From: Periplaneta americana
Lineage: Eukaryota; Arthropoda; Insecta; Blattodea; Blattidae
Direction: 5' to 3'
NCBI RefSeq assembly: GCF_040183065.1
Contig: NC_091120.1
Location: 176,347,988 to 176,411,987 of the forward strand
Length of the DNA stretch: 64,000 nucleotides
In this document: positions 1-10,916 of the stretch, piece after piece
Layout: each line of letters begins with the position of its first letter
Numbering within the stretch: position 1 is the first letter of the stretch
Notes under the pieces: model-generated
What the model was told of the DNA's origin: nothing
The model's database searches: none
What the model saw: the letters and a program-made list of their open reading frames with translations, nothing else
Position numbers and translations under genes: made by a program

Positions 1-95
1 ACCTTCTAATGAAGATACTGAATGCTTGTTATGTGCTTTTCTTAGTAGAGGCCATTTTGACTTTGCAATTTTGTTAATCTTGTAACTTGTTAATA
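1..95. other. unannotated left edge
   Basis: No coding or repeat signal recognised before the TA at 94-95 that flanks the first transposon. Confidence 0.4.
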
Positions 96-560
96 GGGTA
101 ATTCCGGGGGAGATAACCATGCGGGTGAGACGACCAGCCGCTCTTATTTTTATTCTAATCATCTGTTTCGAATGAAAATCGGTTTGCCGCCAGATGTTAA
201 TTAAACGAAGTGATTGTTGCACCTGCGAAAACGAAAGGTTATTATTTCCGCGTTTTGTAGCCGTTCGTTAGTCTGTGAGCAAGCAATAATTTTTCACCTT
301 CTGAAATAACAATAGAGAAATACTGCATTTTGTGAGGAAATTTGCTGGAAACATTATTAAAGAGGTAAGGCATCTTTAAACATTCTATCGTAACTGTATT
401 TCTTCTCTTCACTGTTGCCAGTTTTTATTACGCTGTATGGCCATCTTTCCCGTAAAAAAGGAGAGATGGCCAGCATTTTTCCGGGATAGATGGCCTACAA
501 TTGAGGAATACTATTATGTTAAAAGTATCGTTATTTCTAGATTCCGATAAAATATAAAGC

Positions 561-743
561 AAAGCCCGGCAGCAACCGCGTCTTTGGAATGAAGATGACT
601 TACACCGTGCTTTTGAAGTCATTAAATATGGCACTTCTGTACGTCAAGCCTTCATTACATTTCATATTCCAATAAAAGCCCTGGAAAGTAGAGTTAAAAC
701 AGACAATTCTACAAAGGGTGCAATGGGACCAAGTGACACATAG
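561..743 (+). pseudogene. pogo-type transposase N-terminus (psq HTH) relic
   Basis: Reads in one frame to a TAG at 741. The segment runs WNEDDLHRAFEVIKYGTSVR then QAFITFHIPIKALESRV. This matches the pipsqueak-like helix-turn-helix layout of pogo/Tigger transposases (acidic-aromatic start, S-V-R at the turn, F-x-I-P, then L-x-x-R). In live family members this fold binds the transposon ends. The frame stops right after it, so only the DNA-binding start survives. It lies in the expected 5' part of the 96-2349 element. Confidence 0.65.
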
Positions 744-874
744 GCAATGACAATGGATGTAAGTTTGTTCGCCATATTAAATATGCAGGAACATGGATTT
801 TCCCTTACAGGGACCGATGTCTATAGTCTCGCTTACATTTTTGCTGAAGAACTTGTCAATATTCTCTGACTGGC

Positions 875-1483
875 TGACAAGCAAGCATTCTGATGGGAGC
901 AGATAAAAAAGTTGTATTTTTTCACCATGTTAATAACGTCAAAAGAAGTGCTTATACAAATTTTGGCCACTTGACCGCAATTACGAGGGCCGTAAAAAAA
1001 AAGTTCGCCAGGGGTCGTTAACAGAAAGAAAACACAATTTAATTCAAAAAATTTATTGGCACAGACACAGCAATTGTTGAGCTATTTTTTTCAACACATT
1101 CCACACCGGAATGAGACATCTGTCATGTCATGGGATCGGTAGAGAGGTGCAGGCGGCTGTCCAACGCTGGTTTCGATCTCAGGAAGCTGACTTCTACGAC
1201 ACAATGATACAAAAATTGATCCCATGGTATGACAAATGTCTCAATTCCAGTGGGAGATACGTTGACAATTAGCGCAACAATTGCTGTATCTGTTTCAATA
1301 AATATTTCCATGTAATTGTGTTTTTTTCTGTAAACGGCCCCAGGGAAAATCACTTTCTGGATGGCCTGGTAATTACGGTCGAGTGGCCAAAATTTGTATA
1401 AGCACTTCTTTTGACATTATTAATATGGCGGAAGAAAAAAAAATAACTTTTTTATCTGCTCCCATCAGAATGTTTGCTTGTGA
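875..1483. repeat. inverted duplication carrying two mariner ends
   Basis: The segment from about 875 to 1100 is repeated in inverted orientation at about 1262-1483. One example is CATTCTGATGGGAGCAGATA at 889-908, whose complement starts near 1452. Both arms include AAGTGCTTATACAAATTTTG. Inside the arms, near 984 and 1366, is a mariner-like end (ACGAGGGCCGT or AGGCCATCCAGAAAGT, then CAGAAAG and AACACAATT). The same mariner end recurs at 56805-56947. The arms include host-element sequence outside the mariner end, so this is an inverted duplication of already interrupted DNA, not a simple foldback element. Confidence 0.6.
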
Positions 1484-1569
1484 GACAACACTTCCTATCC
1501 CGGAAACCAACTGGAAAAGATCTGTTACTTTGATCTTTCAGGATTTTGTTTCATTAACATGTTCATAAG

Positions 1570-1910
1570 GTCCCGCGTCGTGGCCTAAGACATCCTGCCT
1601 AGGACTCGCGTTACGGAATTCGCGCTGGTTCAAGTCCTCATGGGGGAAGAAATTATCTCATGAAATTTGAGCCAGTGTATGGGATCGGTGCCCACCCAGC
1701 ATCGTGATGCACTTCGGAAACTACGGTAGGTAGCGAAATCCGGTTAAGAAATCCTGCTGTAACGGCTGGGGGGATCATCGGGCTAATCACACGATACCGC
1801 CATTTGGTTGGATGATCGTCCACCTCTGCTTCGAATGTGGACGTGAGGCCAGCAGCCGGCTGGTTGATCATGGTCCTTCATGGGCTATCGTGCCTCGGAT
1901 TATTATTATG
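1570..1910 (+). mobile_element. full-length tRNA-derived SINE with 10-bp TSD
   Basis: Flanked by the perfect direct repeat TGTTCATAAG at 1560-1569 and 1911-1920. The head carries a pol III A-box-like segment (CGTGGCCTAAGACATCC) and a B box (GGTTCAAGTCC) about 50 bp on. A body of about 270 bp follows, ending in a short ATT run. A truncated relative lies at 2903-3183 and shares the body, including GCCCACCCAGCATCG and CGTCCACCTCTGCTTCG. SINEs are copied by LINE machinery after pol III transcription. This one inserted into the pogo-like element and is therefore younger than it. Confidence 0.85.
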
Positions 1911-2582
1911 TGTTCATAAGCGTTTCAATTTATTTCTGTGTTGTTTTAAGGAAAATTCACTAAAAGAGGAAAAAAACAAAAAATAAAGTTGTTGAAAAAT
2001 TTCAAACAATCATAATTATGCACTTAGACACTATATTTATGTGTCCAGTGCATATAACCTAATTGTTTTACAAAAAATTGTTATGAATTTACTTAAAAAT
2101 AATGGTGGCCATCTATCCCTATTTCCTATTGCCGTCTCACCCATATATGTTGGGTGAGATGGCCAGTGGCCTATTATATTTCAAACGTATTTTTTTATTA
2201 CATCAGTGAATTCTATGCGCCCTGAGGCACTGTAGTGGAGAAATATAACCTAGAAGGAACGTATTTGATTTGTTTCGTATTTCTTTTCCAATCGGTTACC
2301 CTGTTCTAAGTGATTTAAAAAACTATGGCCATCTAACCCGGAATTACCCTAGTATTCCATATTCTGTACTTCCATTTTTACGAAGGAAATAATATGTTAG
2401 ATTTTGAGGAAATTTCTTTTTTCAAACATTTCGTAACATCTTACGAACATTGAAGACCGGTGTACCATTCACAGGAACATTCAGCAATAAACAGGACTAT
2501 ATTTTATGTTCAGTATTCAAAACATGTACGTTCCAAAACGGAAAAAAAAACCAACGTTGTATTCCATATTTGTAACACTTAC

Positions 2583-2585
2583 TAA

Positions 2586-2653
<68 letters not shown>

Positions 2654-2827
2654 GGAGAGAGAAAAAGACCTTTGGGGAGGCCGAGACGTAGATGAGAGGA
2701 TAATATAGAAATGTATTTGAGGGACGTGGGATCTGATTATAGAGACTGGATTAATCTTGCTCAGGATAGGACCGATGATGGCTTGCTTATGTGAGGGCGG
2801 CAATGAACCTCCGGGTTCCTTAAAACC

Positions 2828-2864
<37 letters not shown>

Positions 2865-2892
2865 CAATAACAATAATAATAATAATAATAAT
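2583..2892 (+). mobile_element. LINE 3' tail between two (AAT)n tracts
   Basis: (AAT)n at about 2583-2651 and 2829-2892 encloses about 180 bp. This translates, with frame breaks, to the extreme C-terminus of a non-LTR retrotransposon (pieces like AYVRAAMNLRVP). The same C-terminus appears on the minus strand at 36108-36326, where it also runs into a TTA/AAT tract. The trinucleotide tract therefore looks like the LINE's own 3' tail. Confidence 0.65.
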
Positions 2893-2902
2893 CTACCAAA
2901 AT

Positions 2903-3183
2903 GCGCGCTGGTTCGAGTCCTCACGGGGAAAGAAATGTTTTATGAAATTTCGGCCAGTGTATGGAACCCGTGCCCACCCAGCATCGCGATGTAGTTGGGG
3001 AGCTACGGTAGGAAGCGAAATCCGGTTACGTAAACCAGCTATAGCGGTTAGGGAATCATCGTGCTAACCACACGATACCTCCATTCTAGTTGGATTATCG
3101 TCCACCTCTGCTTCGGCATGTGAATGTGAGGCCAGCACTGTCTGGTGAGTCTGGGCCCTTAAAGGACTGTAGCGCCACGGATT
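2903..3183 (+). mobile_element. 5'-truncated SINE, same family as 1570-1910
   Basis: Begins inside the head at CGCTGGTTCGAGTCC (B box) and follows the 1570-1910 copy through GCCCACCCAGCATCG, GTCCACCTCTGCTTCG and GAGGCCAGCA to a GCCACGGATTATT end. The A box is missing. It abuts the (AAT)n tract. Confidence 0.75.
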
Positions 3184-3229
3184 ATTTTTCTTTACAGTAT
3201 ATATCCTGAATAATTTCGAGGGAAAAATT

Positions 3230-3304
3230 GTTCCGGAGCCGGGTATCGAACCCGGGACCTTTGGTTTAACGTACCAACGCTCTACCACTGAGCTACTCGG
3301 GAAC
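3230..3304 (-). repeat. tRNA-like module 1 (SINE head)
   Basis: On the minus strand it has D-arm/A-box TAGCTCAGTGGTAGAGC, an anticodon-like stem TTGGT/ACCAA around the loop ACGTTAA, and a B box GGGTTCGATACCC. The 5' end GTTCCCG and 3' end CCGGAAC pair at only five of seven positions, and position 33 is C rather than T. It is therefore classed as a tRNA-derived SINE head. It is repeated at 3514-3588. Confidence 0.6.
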
Positions 3305-3513
3305 TCTAACCGACACCGATCCAATTTTTCCCTCTAAATCCACAGACCTCAAAGTGGGCTGACAACCGTCAAGCAACCAACTTTGAGTGCACACTAACTC
3401 CGTGTGACTTAAATTGTGGCTTTCTGTTAACGAACAGTGACGTGTATTATGCAAATCAAGATTTCAGGTATAACTCCCTGTAAAGTTGATTGAATAATTT
3501 CGAGGGAAAAATT

Positions 3514-3588
3514 GTTCCGGAGCCGGGTATCGAACCCGGGACCTTTGGTTTAACGTACCAACGCTCTACCACTGAGCTACTCGGGAAC
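3514..3588 (-). repeat. tRNA-like module 2 (SINE head)
   Basis: Copy of the 3230-3304 module in the second unit of the 284-bp tandem duplication, with the same A box, anticodon-like loop and B box. A third, 5'-only copy of about 40 bp (ACGTACCAACGCTCTACC on the plus strand) lies at about 3618-3657. Confidence 0.6.
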
Positions 3589-4158
3589 TCTAACCCACAC
3601 CGATCCAATTTTTTTTTAACGTACCAACGCTCTACCACTGAGCTACTCGGGAACTCTAACCGACACCGATCCAATTTTTCCCTCTATATCCACAGACCTC
3701 AAAGTGGGCTGACAACCGTCAAGCAACCAACTTCGAGTGCACACTAACTCCGTGTGACTTAAATTGTGGCTTTCTGTTAACGAACAGTGACGTGTATTAT
3801 GCAAATCAAGATTTCAGGTATAACTCCCTGTAAAATTCAAATCAACTTTACAGGGAGTTATACCTGAAATCTTGATTTGCAGTATATATCCTACCCAAGG
3901 ACAGAATCTCTAGTAGGTCATGGATCTATTTTAACAGTAATAGTAGTAACAGTATTCTGTTTCTGTGGTAACAAGTGACATAAATATAAACAAACAGGCC
4001 ATGAAATGTACAACAATAGTTATTTACGTTACAAGACCGTTATGTAGAGCTTATCATGCGAGCGTGTTCAGTTCTTATAACAGTCGTGTATTGTACAACG
4101 TTTTATGATATTTTGAATTGTATATCTAAAGAGAAAATAAATTAATAATATTATTGTA

Positions 4159-4996
4159 CAGTAGAACTTGGTTATAACGACATTCAAGGGACCTTGAAAA
4201 TTATGTTGTTATAAACGAGTGTCGTAGTAACCGAGATTCATATTATCGGTCTAGTGAGGTGGAAAATGAAAAATAATAAACATAATTAGGCTTATTTTAG
4301 ATTTATGTATTCACTTTTAAGCATACCATAAACACAATAAAACACATGTACAATTATAAATACAGTATTCTGCATTAAAACAGTTTGTTCATTACTCACC
4401 AAACTTATTTACTGAGGAGTGTAGTAATCAGTCATTTTACTCTGTTGTCTCCTACTTGCCCAATATACGCTTTCTAAATTAAATTCTATGTTTATTATTT
4501 CAGTTGCAATTTCACTGCTCCTTCTCCTAGCTTGATACTCCCTTCTCTAGCTTCATAGAAATGTTCACAATTCTAATGGCTTTTAAAGTGTTACTCACTT
4601 TTTTTAGTGGCCATACTGCGTTAAAATGTGTGCACTTATGAAAACTTCCTGTCGAAACTGACCGCATGCAGGTACCATTAATACCGCATGAATTCGGGCG
4701 GATTACAATGGGATGAGGAATCTGCCTGCATTCCAGAGGTCTATGATGGAAGGCAACTGTAATGAATTTTCCACATTTCAGCAAAATATTTCTTAAAATA
4801 CTTTGGTCCTTAGAAAATTGTATTCCAAACTGAGATTGAAAATGACGTTATATGCGAGGTAGACGCATATGCGTTTGTCGTATTAAGCAAGGTAGGAAAG
4901 CATATGTCTTATGGGGAATTAGTTGGAACCACAGAATATTTGACGTTATAGGCGAGGTGTCGCACAAAACGAGGTCGCTATAACCAAGTTTTACTG
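4159..4996. mobile_element. Tigger-like MITE, TA-flanked
   Basis: The left end CAGTAGAACTTGGTTATAA and the right-end complement CAGTAAAACTTGGTTATAG are flanked by TA at 4157-4158 and 4997-4998. CAGTA-initial ends with 'GGTTAT' are typical of Tigger/pogo non-autonomous elements. The 838-bp interior has no intact transposase; a weak open frame on the minus strand at 4527-4784 shows no recognisable motif. Confidence 0.75.
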
Positions 4997-5169
4997 TATT
5001 TTGCATGTTGTTGGAACAGAAATTACTGAGAATTTATATATAAAATAACCATTGAGAAACGTCTTAATCAGTTACTATGATAGGGAAAACGTCATAATCA
5101 GTTACTACTGTAGAAAAATAAAACAAACGTGTTTACTACAAATGTTTTGTCTGAGATTAATTTCTGGAA

Positions 5170-5337
5170 ATGGATTGCATTGAAATTCCTAACGAAATAT
5201 TGGCAGAAGCAGAACAAGCAACCCAAAGGGCTATACCAGAGAAATAGCGAGATCGATATTATAAGGAGCTGTCACTACTTAATGAATGGCGAATAAAGAA
5301 GGCAGTGAGTGAGATGTTAAATGAAACGGTTGTGTAG
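5170..5337 (+). pseudogene. possible tyrosine-recombinase N-terminal relic
   Basis: A 55-codon frame with one internal stop reads MDCIEIPNEILAEAEQATQR, then a P-E-K stop R-D-R-Y segment and LNEWRIKKAV. The pattern (helix of A-E-x-A, then PEKxRxRY and an aromatic W) resembles the core-binding start of insect Crypton-like tyrosine recombinases. C-terminal pieces of such a protein occur at 33098, 46140 and 46980. I see no catalytic residue here. The assignment rests on memory of the family and is tentative. Confidence 0.35.
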
Positions 5338-7956
5338 CCCGTTAAGTGTAAAATAAAAAGTGCTAGCCTGTTAAGTCGTACTTTACGTACATAGATGCAC
5401 TTCTCTTAAACAATCTTTATTATTCAAAATATCATAAAATAACTTTTTTGTACACCAGCATTATAAACATTCTTTATCTTTAGTCCTAATCGTCTACATT
5501 ATGCCACATTATTGTACCAGTGTCGTAAAATATTGCTACGTCAACTAAAACGTCATGAGTGTCACTTCTATTAGGACGGCATAATTTGTGCCATAAAGTT
5601 AACATTATGAAACGATTTACCATGCAATAATATGCAATACATAGCTATTGTCATAGCAACTCCTTTCTGTATAAGCCATAATTACCAAACTACCCACCAT
5701 TAAAAATCGGATAGGTCTATGTTATTTCTTTATTAATTGTTTTATAATGCTATTATACAAAAAAATTACGTATAAAACAGTGACCCGTACCATGAAGTAT
5801 ATCTATATATATAATTTGAACTGGTAATGAAAATTACGGGAAAACGGCTGAACGGATTTTAATAAATGACTCCTTATTTTGAAGCTTGGTACCTAAAGTT
5901 TTTCAGAAAAATATTAGTTTTCTGTGAAATGTCAATTTTCCTACATCATTTCCCTATTTTCCAAAATCAATCTGTCGTCAGTTTTGAGAAATAATGGCTT
6001 TTAGAATAAAACAAAACACACACTACAATAAACAATATTACACGAAGGCCATGACCTGCAGGATTGCTGACATATTTAGAGTTCAGATGGCGTATAAAAA
6101 ATAATTTACAGGTCTGATTCTCTGGTCTGTAGTTTTCCGAGTACAGCTGTGTATTGGATATTAAGAACTACAAAACTTAAGAATGTTTAATGAGATTATT
6201 ACCATTAAAAATGAAATATTATTATAGTTAATACAATTATGTGAGTATACCTATTTGCCACTAATTACACACATTAATGCTATATTGATGATATGAAAGT
6301 GAAACCTTTTGAGGTTTTATGTAGGCCTAAATAGACGCAGAGAAAGAATATTTTAAATTAGATTTCCATTTCTATAATTTACTGAATAACAGCTATATAT
6401 AATGTTACTAAAAACTATAAAACCTACGTAAGGTAACAATATTGTTATTAAAAATGAAATATTTTTATAGTTATTAGTCAAGTGATGTAGGTCTTTCTCA
6501 TATATTTAATGGCAGTGTGATGTACATATTTATACTGTATGTGTGATTCTCTAATTTTCCTAGGTAGTAATGATTCATGTTTCCTATTTTAGCTGCGTCT
6601 TGAAACTAAATCAAAATTAATTTCATATTTCTTTGGTTTAATCGAACCTGAACTTTTCTTAGCTCTCACCTATAATCCGCAATGACTTGAAATAGCTAAT
6701 GCATTACTCTCACATGAAAAATTCTCTGATCGTCTTAACATTGTTACTTGCGTTTTCGCATTGAAACTCAAGAACTGAAGATGGATAGGTTCAAGGAAAT
6801 GTATTTGGCATAAAAAGCATTCAGAGGGAGTATGTTTCACTATTATGGAAGCAAAACTTCCAAAATGTCTGGTATTCTTCATTGGAAATAAATGTGAAAA
6901 ATTTTTGTTGAACTTCTAATGAACTTAGTTGCAGCATTTGCTGCACAAGCCACTAGTAACATTATAAACTTGTTTCATAATATACGCTACAACGGTATTC
7001 AAAAAAGGCCTAAACTGTTTAGGAAAGTCCTACATTTTGTTATGATAGTAAATAAACGACATTTTCAGACTTTGAAATATACTTCAGAGATATATTATAC
7101 GTAGAACTTTTCACGAAAAAAAAAGAAAGAAAAAAGAAAAGAAAAAGAATTTGACTTTCACTACATATGGGTCTACTACATCAAATAATAGAATTTAGAT
7201 ATATTTATTCTATTTTAATTATGCATATTGTAATTTCACGTTTATAGTGCACCTTAGTGAATTTTTTAAAAATATTTTCATGCATATTTCTGTTCGCTTA
7301 TGCATACATATCTGGGCTCTAGTTACAATTGAATTCGACTGTACCTGCTGTCTTGTAATGATGTATCACATCGACAAGTTTATAGGTTAGGAGCACATGA
7401 TTCATTACCGCGTTGTCTGATTCACCAGAGACATTTTTTAATATAATTTATTGCACAGAACTTTGAACCTCCTTGTCAGTATTCAGTCTGCTCTTTACTC
7501 AATTTCCTTTTACGTATAAGCCAATAAGGCGATTATGTAATTGATTGTCATCATGAATCCCTACTACTACAGATCTATACTGTTTTGAGCTCACAATTCT
7601 GCATTCTGATGATAGGTGGCAGTAGGGAGCAGGAGCGTATATGTAGTGCCCTCTAACGACATCTGGGAGAACTTGTTTAGATCGGCAGCGATGTCTTGTT
7701 CATATGAACTCATATCTCATTCTGTACATTTACTGAACTTGTTGTTCATTATTTTCGTTGCTACGTAATTTGAAAATTTCAACGTACAAGGTGAGCCATA
7801 TGTTATCGTACCCAACGAACTGCTAGCACATGTTTCCTAAAGTGAAAAAGCCGGTCTCATTCGACTAAACACTTTCTTTTTAATATATTATTATAATGCA
7901 AGAAAATTCCTTTTGATACGTTATGGTTGCAGATTTGAATTCTGCTTTCGTAGAAT
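5338..7956. other. AT-rich intergenic DNA, no gene
   Basis: No coding frame or confident repeat boundaries were seen. A possible Helitron-type left end begins at 5802 (A then TCTATATATATAATTTG, followed by ACGGGAAAACGGCTGAACGG), but no matching CTAG-plus-hairpin right end was found. TAGGCCTA occurs at 6322 and AAGGCCTA near 7005. The short frames at 6670-6882 and 6919-7104 resemble nothing known. Confidence 0.4.
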
Positions 7957-8202
7957 CCCAGATCACATATAGATTGCTCAGTCCTATGTTAAAAACGGTT
8001 GCACTTTGAAGAGAACCTCCAGAATCGCCATCCATCCGCCGTAAACGAACACGAGATGGAAGTACAGTCGCTAATGCAATTCAAATGGGAGTTATGACGT
8101 GACTCCTTATATAACACCTAGATGGCAGCATAGTAAACCTGACAAAAGTTGTTACTGTCAAAGCCTATAACGCAGAGCAATCTGGATATATATGATCTAG
8201 GG
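7957..8202 (-). mobile_element. MITE family A, copy 1, TAGAAT duplication
   Basis: Ends CCCAGATCACATAT and ATATATGATCTAGGG are flanked by the perfect 6-bp repeat TAGAAT (7951-7956 and 8203-8208). The body shares GCTGCCATCTAG-type, CATTTGAATTGCATTAGCG-type and GGCGATCCTGG-type segments with copies at 14156, 31576 and 8452, in opposite orientation to the 31576 copy. It is non-coding and about 246 bp long. Confidence 0.75.
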
Positions 8203-8451
8203 TAGAATGTAGAAACATTTCTAAATGTAAAGCTTTTTAAAATTGAGTAAATACTTTCAGAAACTACAGTCTTCACATACAGTATGTCATTATTAGAACT
8301 TAATAATATTTGGAATATCACCTGATGACATTTAGCTCGTTATGATAACAATAAGAACAAAATGAACAAACGGTTGGTAATGGTGACTGATGAGATAAAC
8401 ATCGCGCCAATATAATGAAGAGTTTTTAAGTTGCGCAGAATCTTGAATCTA

Positions 8452-8570
8452 ACCCCTGATCACATATATAACAGATAGCTCAGCCTTATAAGCTTTGACG
8501 GCAAAACTTTGATCAATTTCATTATGCTGCCATCTATAGTCGTGTCGCTGTTATTTCCGGTGTGACTCCT
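8452..8570 (+). mobile_element. MITE family A, truncated copy
   Basis: Starts with CCCCTGATCACATATATAAC and continues AGATAGCTCAGCCTTATAAG and TATGCTGCCATCTA like the other copies. It loses similarity before the right terminus. Confidence 0.65.
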
Positions 8571-8689
8571 CCTCTTTGCTTACGTCTTAGGAAGTGAAAG
8601 CTCTATAAAGTCTAAGTAGGTAATATCGTTCGCCATTTTTGTTCTTTCGTTGCCGAGCTACCATACGAGGAATCTATTTGCCACACACT

Positions 8690-9509
8690 ACACTCATTAT
8701 TATTCGCCGATGACCAGGTGATATTTGCGGGGGATGAAGATGATATGATACATATAGTAATTAAACTAATGGAAGAATAAAGAAAATGGGGACTAAACAA
8801 AAATCTACAGAAAACAGAATATATGTGTTTAGGAAAAGATGTGGGTGACCTCATACTTGAAACAGGAAATATTAAAAAATGTGAATCCTTTAAATATCTT
8901 GGATCAATAATCACAAATATAGGTACATGTGAGAGAGACATTCAAAATAAAATTGCTTTGGCAAAAAATGCTACCAAGACTTTGCATGGAATAATCTGGA
9001 ATAAAAATATAACAAAAGAAACTAAAATTAAAATCTACAAGAGTATAATACAGAATATTTTATCATATGGAAGTGAAACTTGGTCCATGACAGAACTAAA
9101 AAAAAAAAACAAAATTAAAACAGTTGAATTCGACTATCTTAGGAGAAGTCTTCACAAAACAAGACAGGATAAAATTAGAAATGAACTCCTTTGGAAAGAA
9201 ATGAACGTCACCACATCTGTTGTTAAGAGAATAGGAAATCAAACTCTGAAATGGTATGGACATGTACAAAGAATGGGCAACGAAAGATGGCCAAAAACAT
9301 ATATATCAATGGTCACCCCCAGGAAAAAATAAACGTGGTAGACCAAAATTGAAATGGAAAACCCATGTCACAGCAATAATGGACGACAGGAATTTGGAAG
9401 AAGGAGATTGGAACGATAGATAGATATGGAAACTGAAGACGGCGAACCTATAAGTGGGAAAAAGCCGAAGAAGAAGAAGAAGAAGAAGAAGAAGAAGAAG
9501 AAGAAGAAG

Positions 9510-9539
<30 letters not shown>
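8690..9539 (+). mobile_element. 5'-truncated LINE with (AAG)n tail
   Basis: The plus-strand frame carries the reverse-transcriptase FADD box (LLFADDQVIF-like, about 8698-8730) and one internal stop. An open stretch at 8823-9332 then has FKYLGSIITN, LSYGSETWSM and LKWYGHVQRMG, the usual palm-distal and C-terminal landmarks of non-LTR reverse transcriptases. A frame break near 9330 is followed by GRPKLKWKTHV-like sequence and a (GAA)n tract at about 9473-9539. Endonuclease and fingers are missing, so this copy cannot retrotranspose. The AAG tract is best read as the element's tail. Confidence 0.8.
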
Positions 9540-9540
<1 letters not shown>

Positions 9541-10309
9541 TCGTTGTTTAAAAAATACATTAGAATTTTAACAAATAGTTATTCATTAATTCATTATAGA
9601 AATTGCCGTAACGTAAGCCCAGTTATGAAACTCTTAATATGTTTCCGTCATTGAAAAAACTTTCCCCAGGTATTTCATACTTAATCGAAATTTAACGAAA
9701 ATTTCATTCCCTGCCGGATGTCGATGGACTGGTGCGGGCGTAGTATAGATATGTCAGAAACTAAATGGCGGATTGTGGTGAAAAAAGGACGGGGGAATAG
9801 CGCACATGGAATCGGTTTCCCCCATATCTTGTATAACTCATACAATAAAATTCTTCTGATCAGAATTAGGTTTTGGGGTAGTCAATGTCAAGTTCCAGGA
9901 CACGGTTGAATACCCAAAAGCCTAATTCTGATCACAATCACTGTGAAAGCCTAAAAACTCGTAACATTCTTCTTGTTTAAAATGTCTGTGCAATACTTCC
10001 GCACCTTCGGTTTTACTAATTTATTCTACAGTTGATTTTGTATTTAGAGACTCTTTTCCAAAAATGATGAAAAAGTACGAGAATCCCATTTTCTTTCATC
10101 GCTTATTCTGAACTTAAACATATTCGAATATTTTTTTTATTACAACTAATGTGACAGAGGATTGAAAGGATACAGTATCTGGAATTGTGTGAAACGCTTA
10201 TGTTCCCGGTTGGGTGTTATTGTGATATTTAGATTTTTAAGGAATTGGTTCTGAGGGTCTCGGGTGTAAAACATGGTAACTGACATTTTGATAAAAAATG
10301 AGATATATA
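9540..10309. other. intergenic; short inverted repeat
   Basis: No gene seen. TGATCAGAATTAGG near 9857 and its complement CCTAATTCTGATCA near 9922 form an imperfect hairpin with a loop of about 50 bp. Confidence 0.4.
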
Positions 10310-10916
10310 CGGTCTTACTAATAAACAGTGTATAGTTTTTATACGAGACTTATGCAGAGTTGGGACAGAAAATGTTACTAATAAACCATGCATAAGCTAT
10401 GGACGTTTAAACAGTCTGTAACTATACAATGGGAAATGCTTTGCAGTAGTTACATACACGAAAACCCTTGTTTAAGCGTTGTAAATAGAGAAAAAATGGC
10501 CGCCCCTTTAACAGCTGTTCGTAACGACTGTCATTTTTTTTTTTATGATGGTTGCCTTGTAACCACAGAAGAACAAACCAAAGAGCACAGAATAATTAGA
10601 ATAATATTACTGTAGCTTGTACTTTTTGACCAAAATATAGTGTGGTAATCGATCAGAACCAGTTGTACTATCGATACTTAACACGGCACACTAGAGCGCT
10701 CTACCGGATGCAATAGAGAACCTCAGATATTCTATTACCTTTCTGAATGAAGTAATGACGAAACTATGACGTAGCTGTGTAACAGTTTTACTGTTATACA
10801 CTAGGTATGTAGTGATTATTAGTAAGGAATTTACACACGACTTATAAACGAGCTACCCATTGTATAAGTATAAGACAGTTGAACGTCTGTATAGAGAGTT
10901 TTTATTAGTAAGACCG
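10310..10916. mobile_element. TIR element, family unknown
   Basis: CGGTCTTACTAATAAA at 10310-10325 recurs as its exact complement at 10901-10916. The subterminal motifs ACTAATAAAC and GTATAG recur inside. It has no transposase frame and no clear target duplication. It looks like a non-autonomous DNA element of about 607 bp. Confidence 0.55.

Larger units (their letters stand above)
96..2349 (+). mobile_element. pogo/Tigger-like DNA transposon remnant
   Basis: Inverted ends GGGTAATTCCGGG at 96-108 and its complement at 2337-2349 are flanked by TA (94-95 and 2350-2351), the target-site duplication of the Tc1/mariner/pogo superfamily. The similarity continues inward: AGAT then CCAT on the left and ATGGCCATCT on the right. 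A pipsqueak-type helix-turn-helix relic at 561-743 supports the pogo branch. The element is heavily decayed and carries a SINE (1570-1910) and an inverted duplication with mariner ends (875-1483). No intact DDE domain was found. The TIR and TSD are seen directly; the family assignment is inference from TIR, TA and HTH together. Confidence 0.75.
3208..3880 (-). mobile_element. composite tRNA-like repeat unit with 12-bp TSD
   Basis: The whole block is bounded by AGTATATATCCT at 3196-3207 and again at 3881-3892, so it inserted as a unit. Inside is a tandem duplication with a 284-bp period (GAATAATTTCGAGGG at 3208 and 3492), two complete tRNA-like modules and one partial, all on the minus strand, and a terminal palindrome at about 3800-3880 (GCAAATCAAGATTTCAGG and its complement). 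The tRNA-like parts have A and B boxes but poor acceptor pairing, so this is SINE material, not functional tRNA genes. Confidence 0.75.

Noticed and set aside
2506-2899. open frames of poly-Ile, poly-Tyr or poly-Leu at (AAT)n/(TTA)n tracts
   Set aside because: Translations of microsatellites (also at 9306-9654, 27388-27750, 35924-36166 and 51900-52217); no real protein.
3230-3304. functional tRNA gene
   Set aside because: Imperfect acceptor stem, C at position 33, tandem copies inside a TSD-flanked repeat; SINE head instead.
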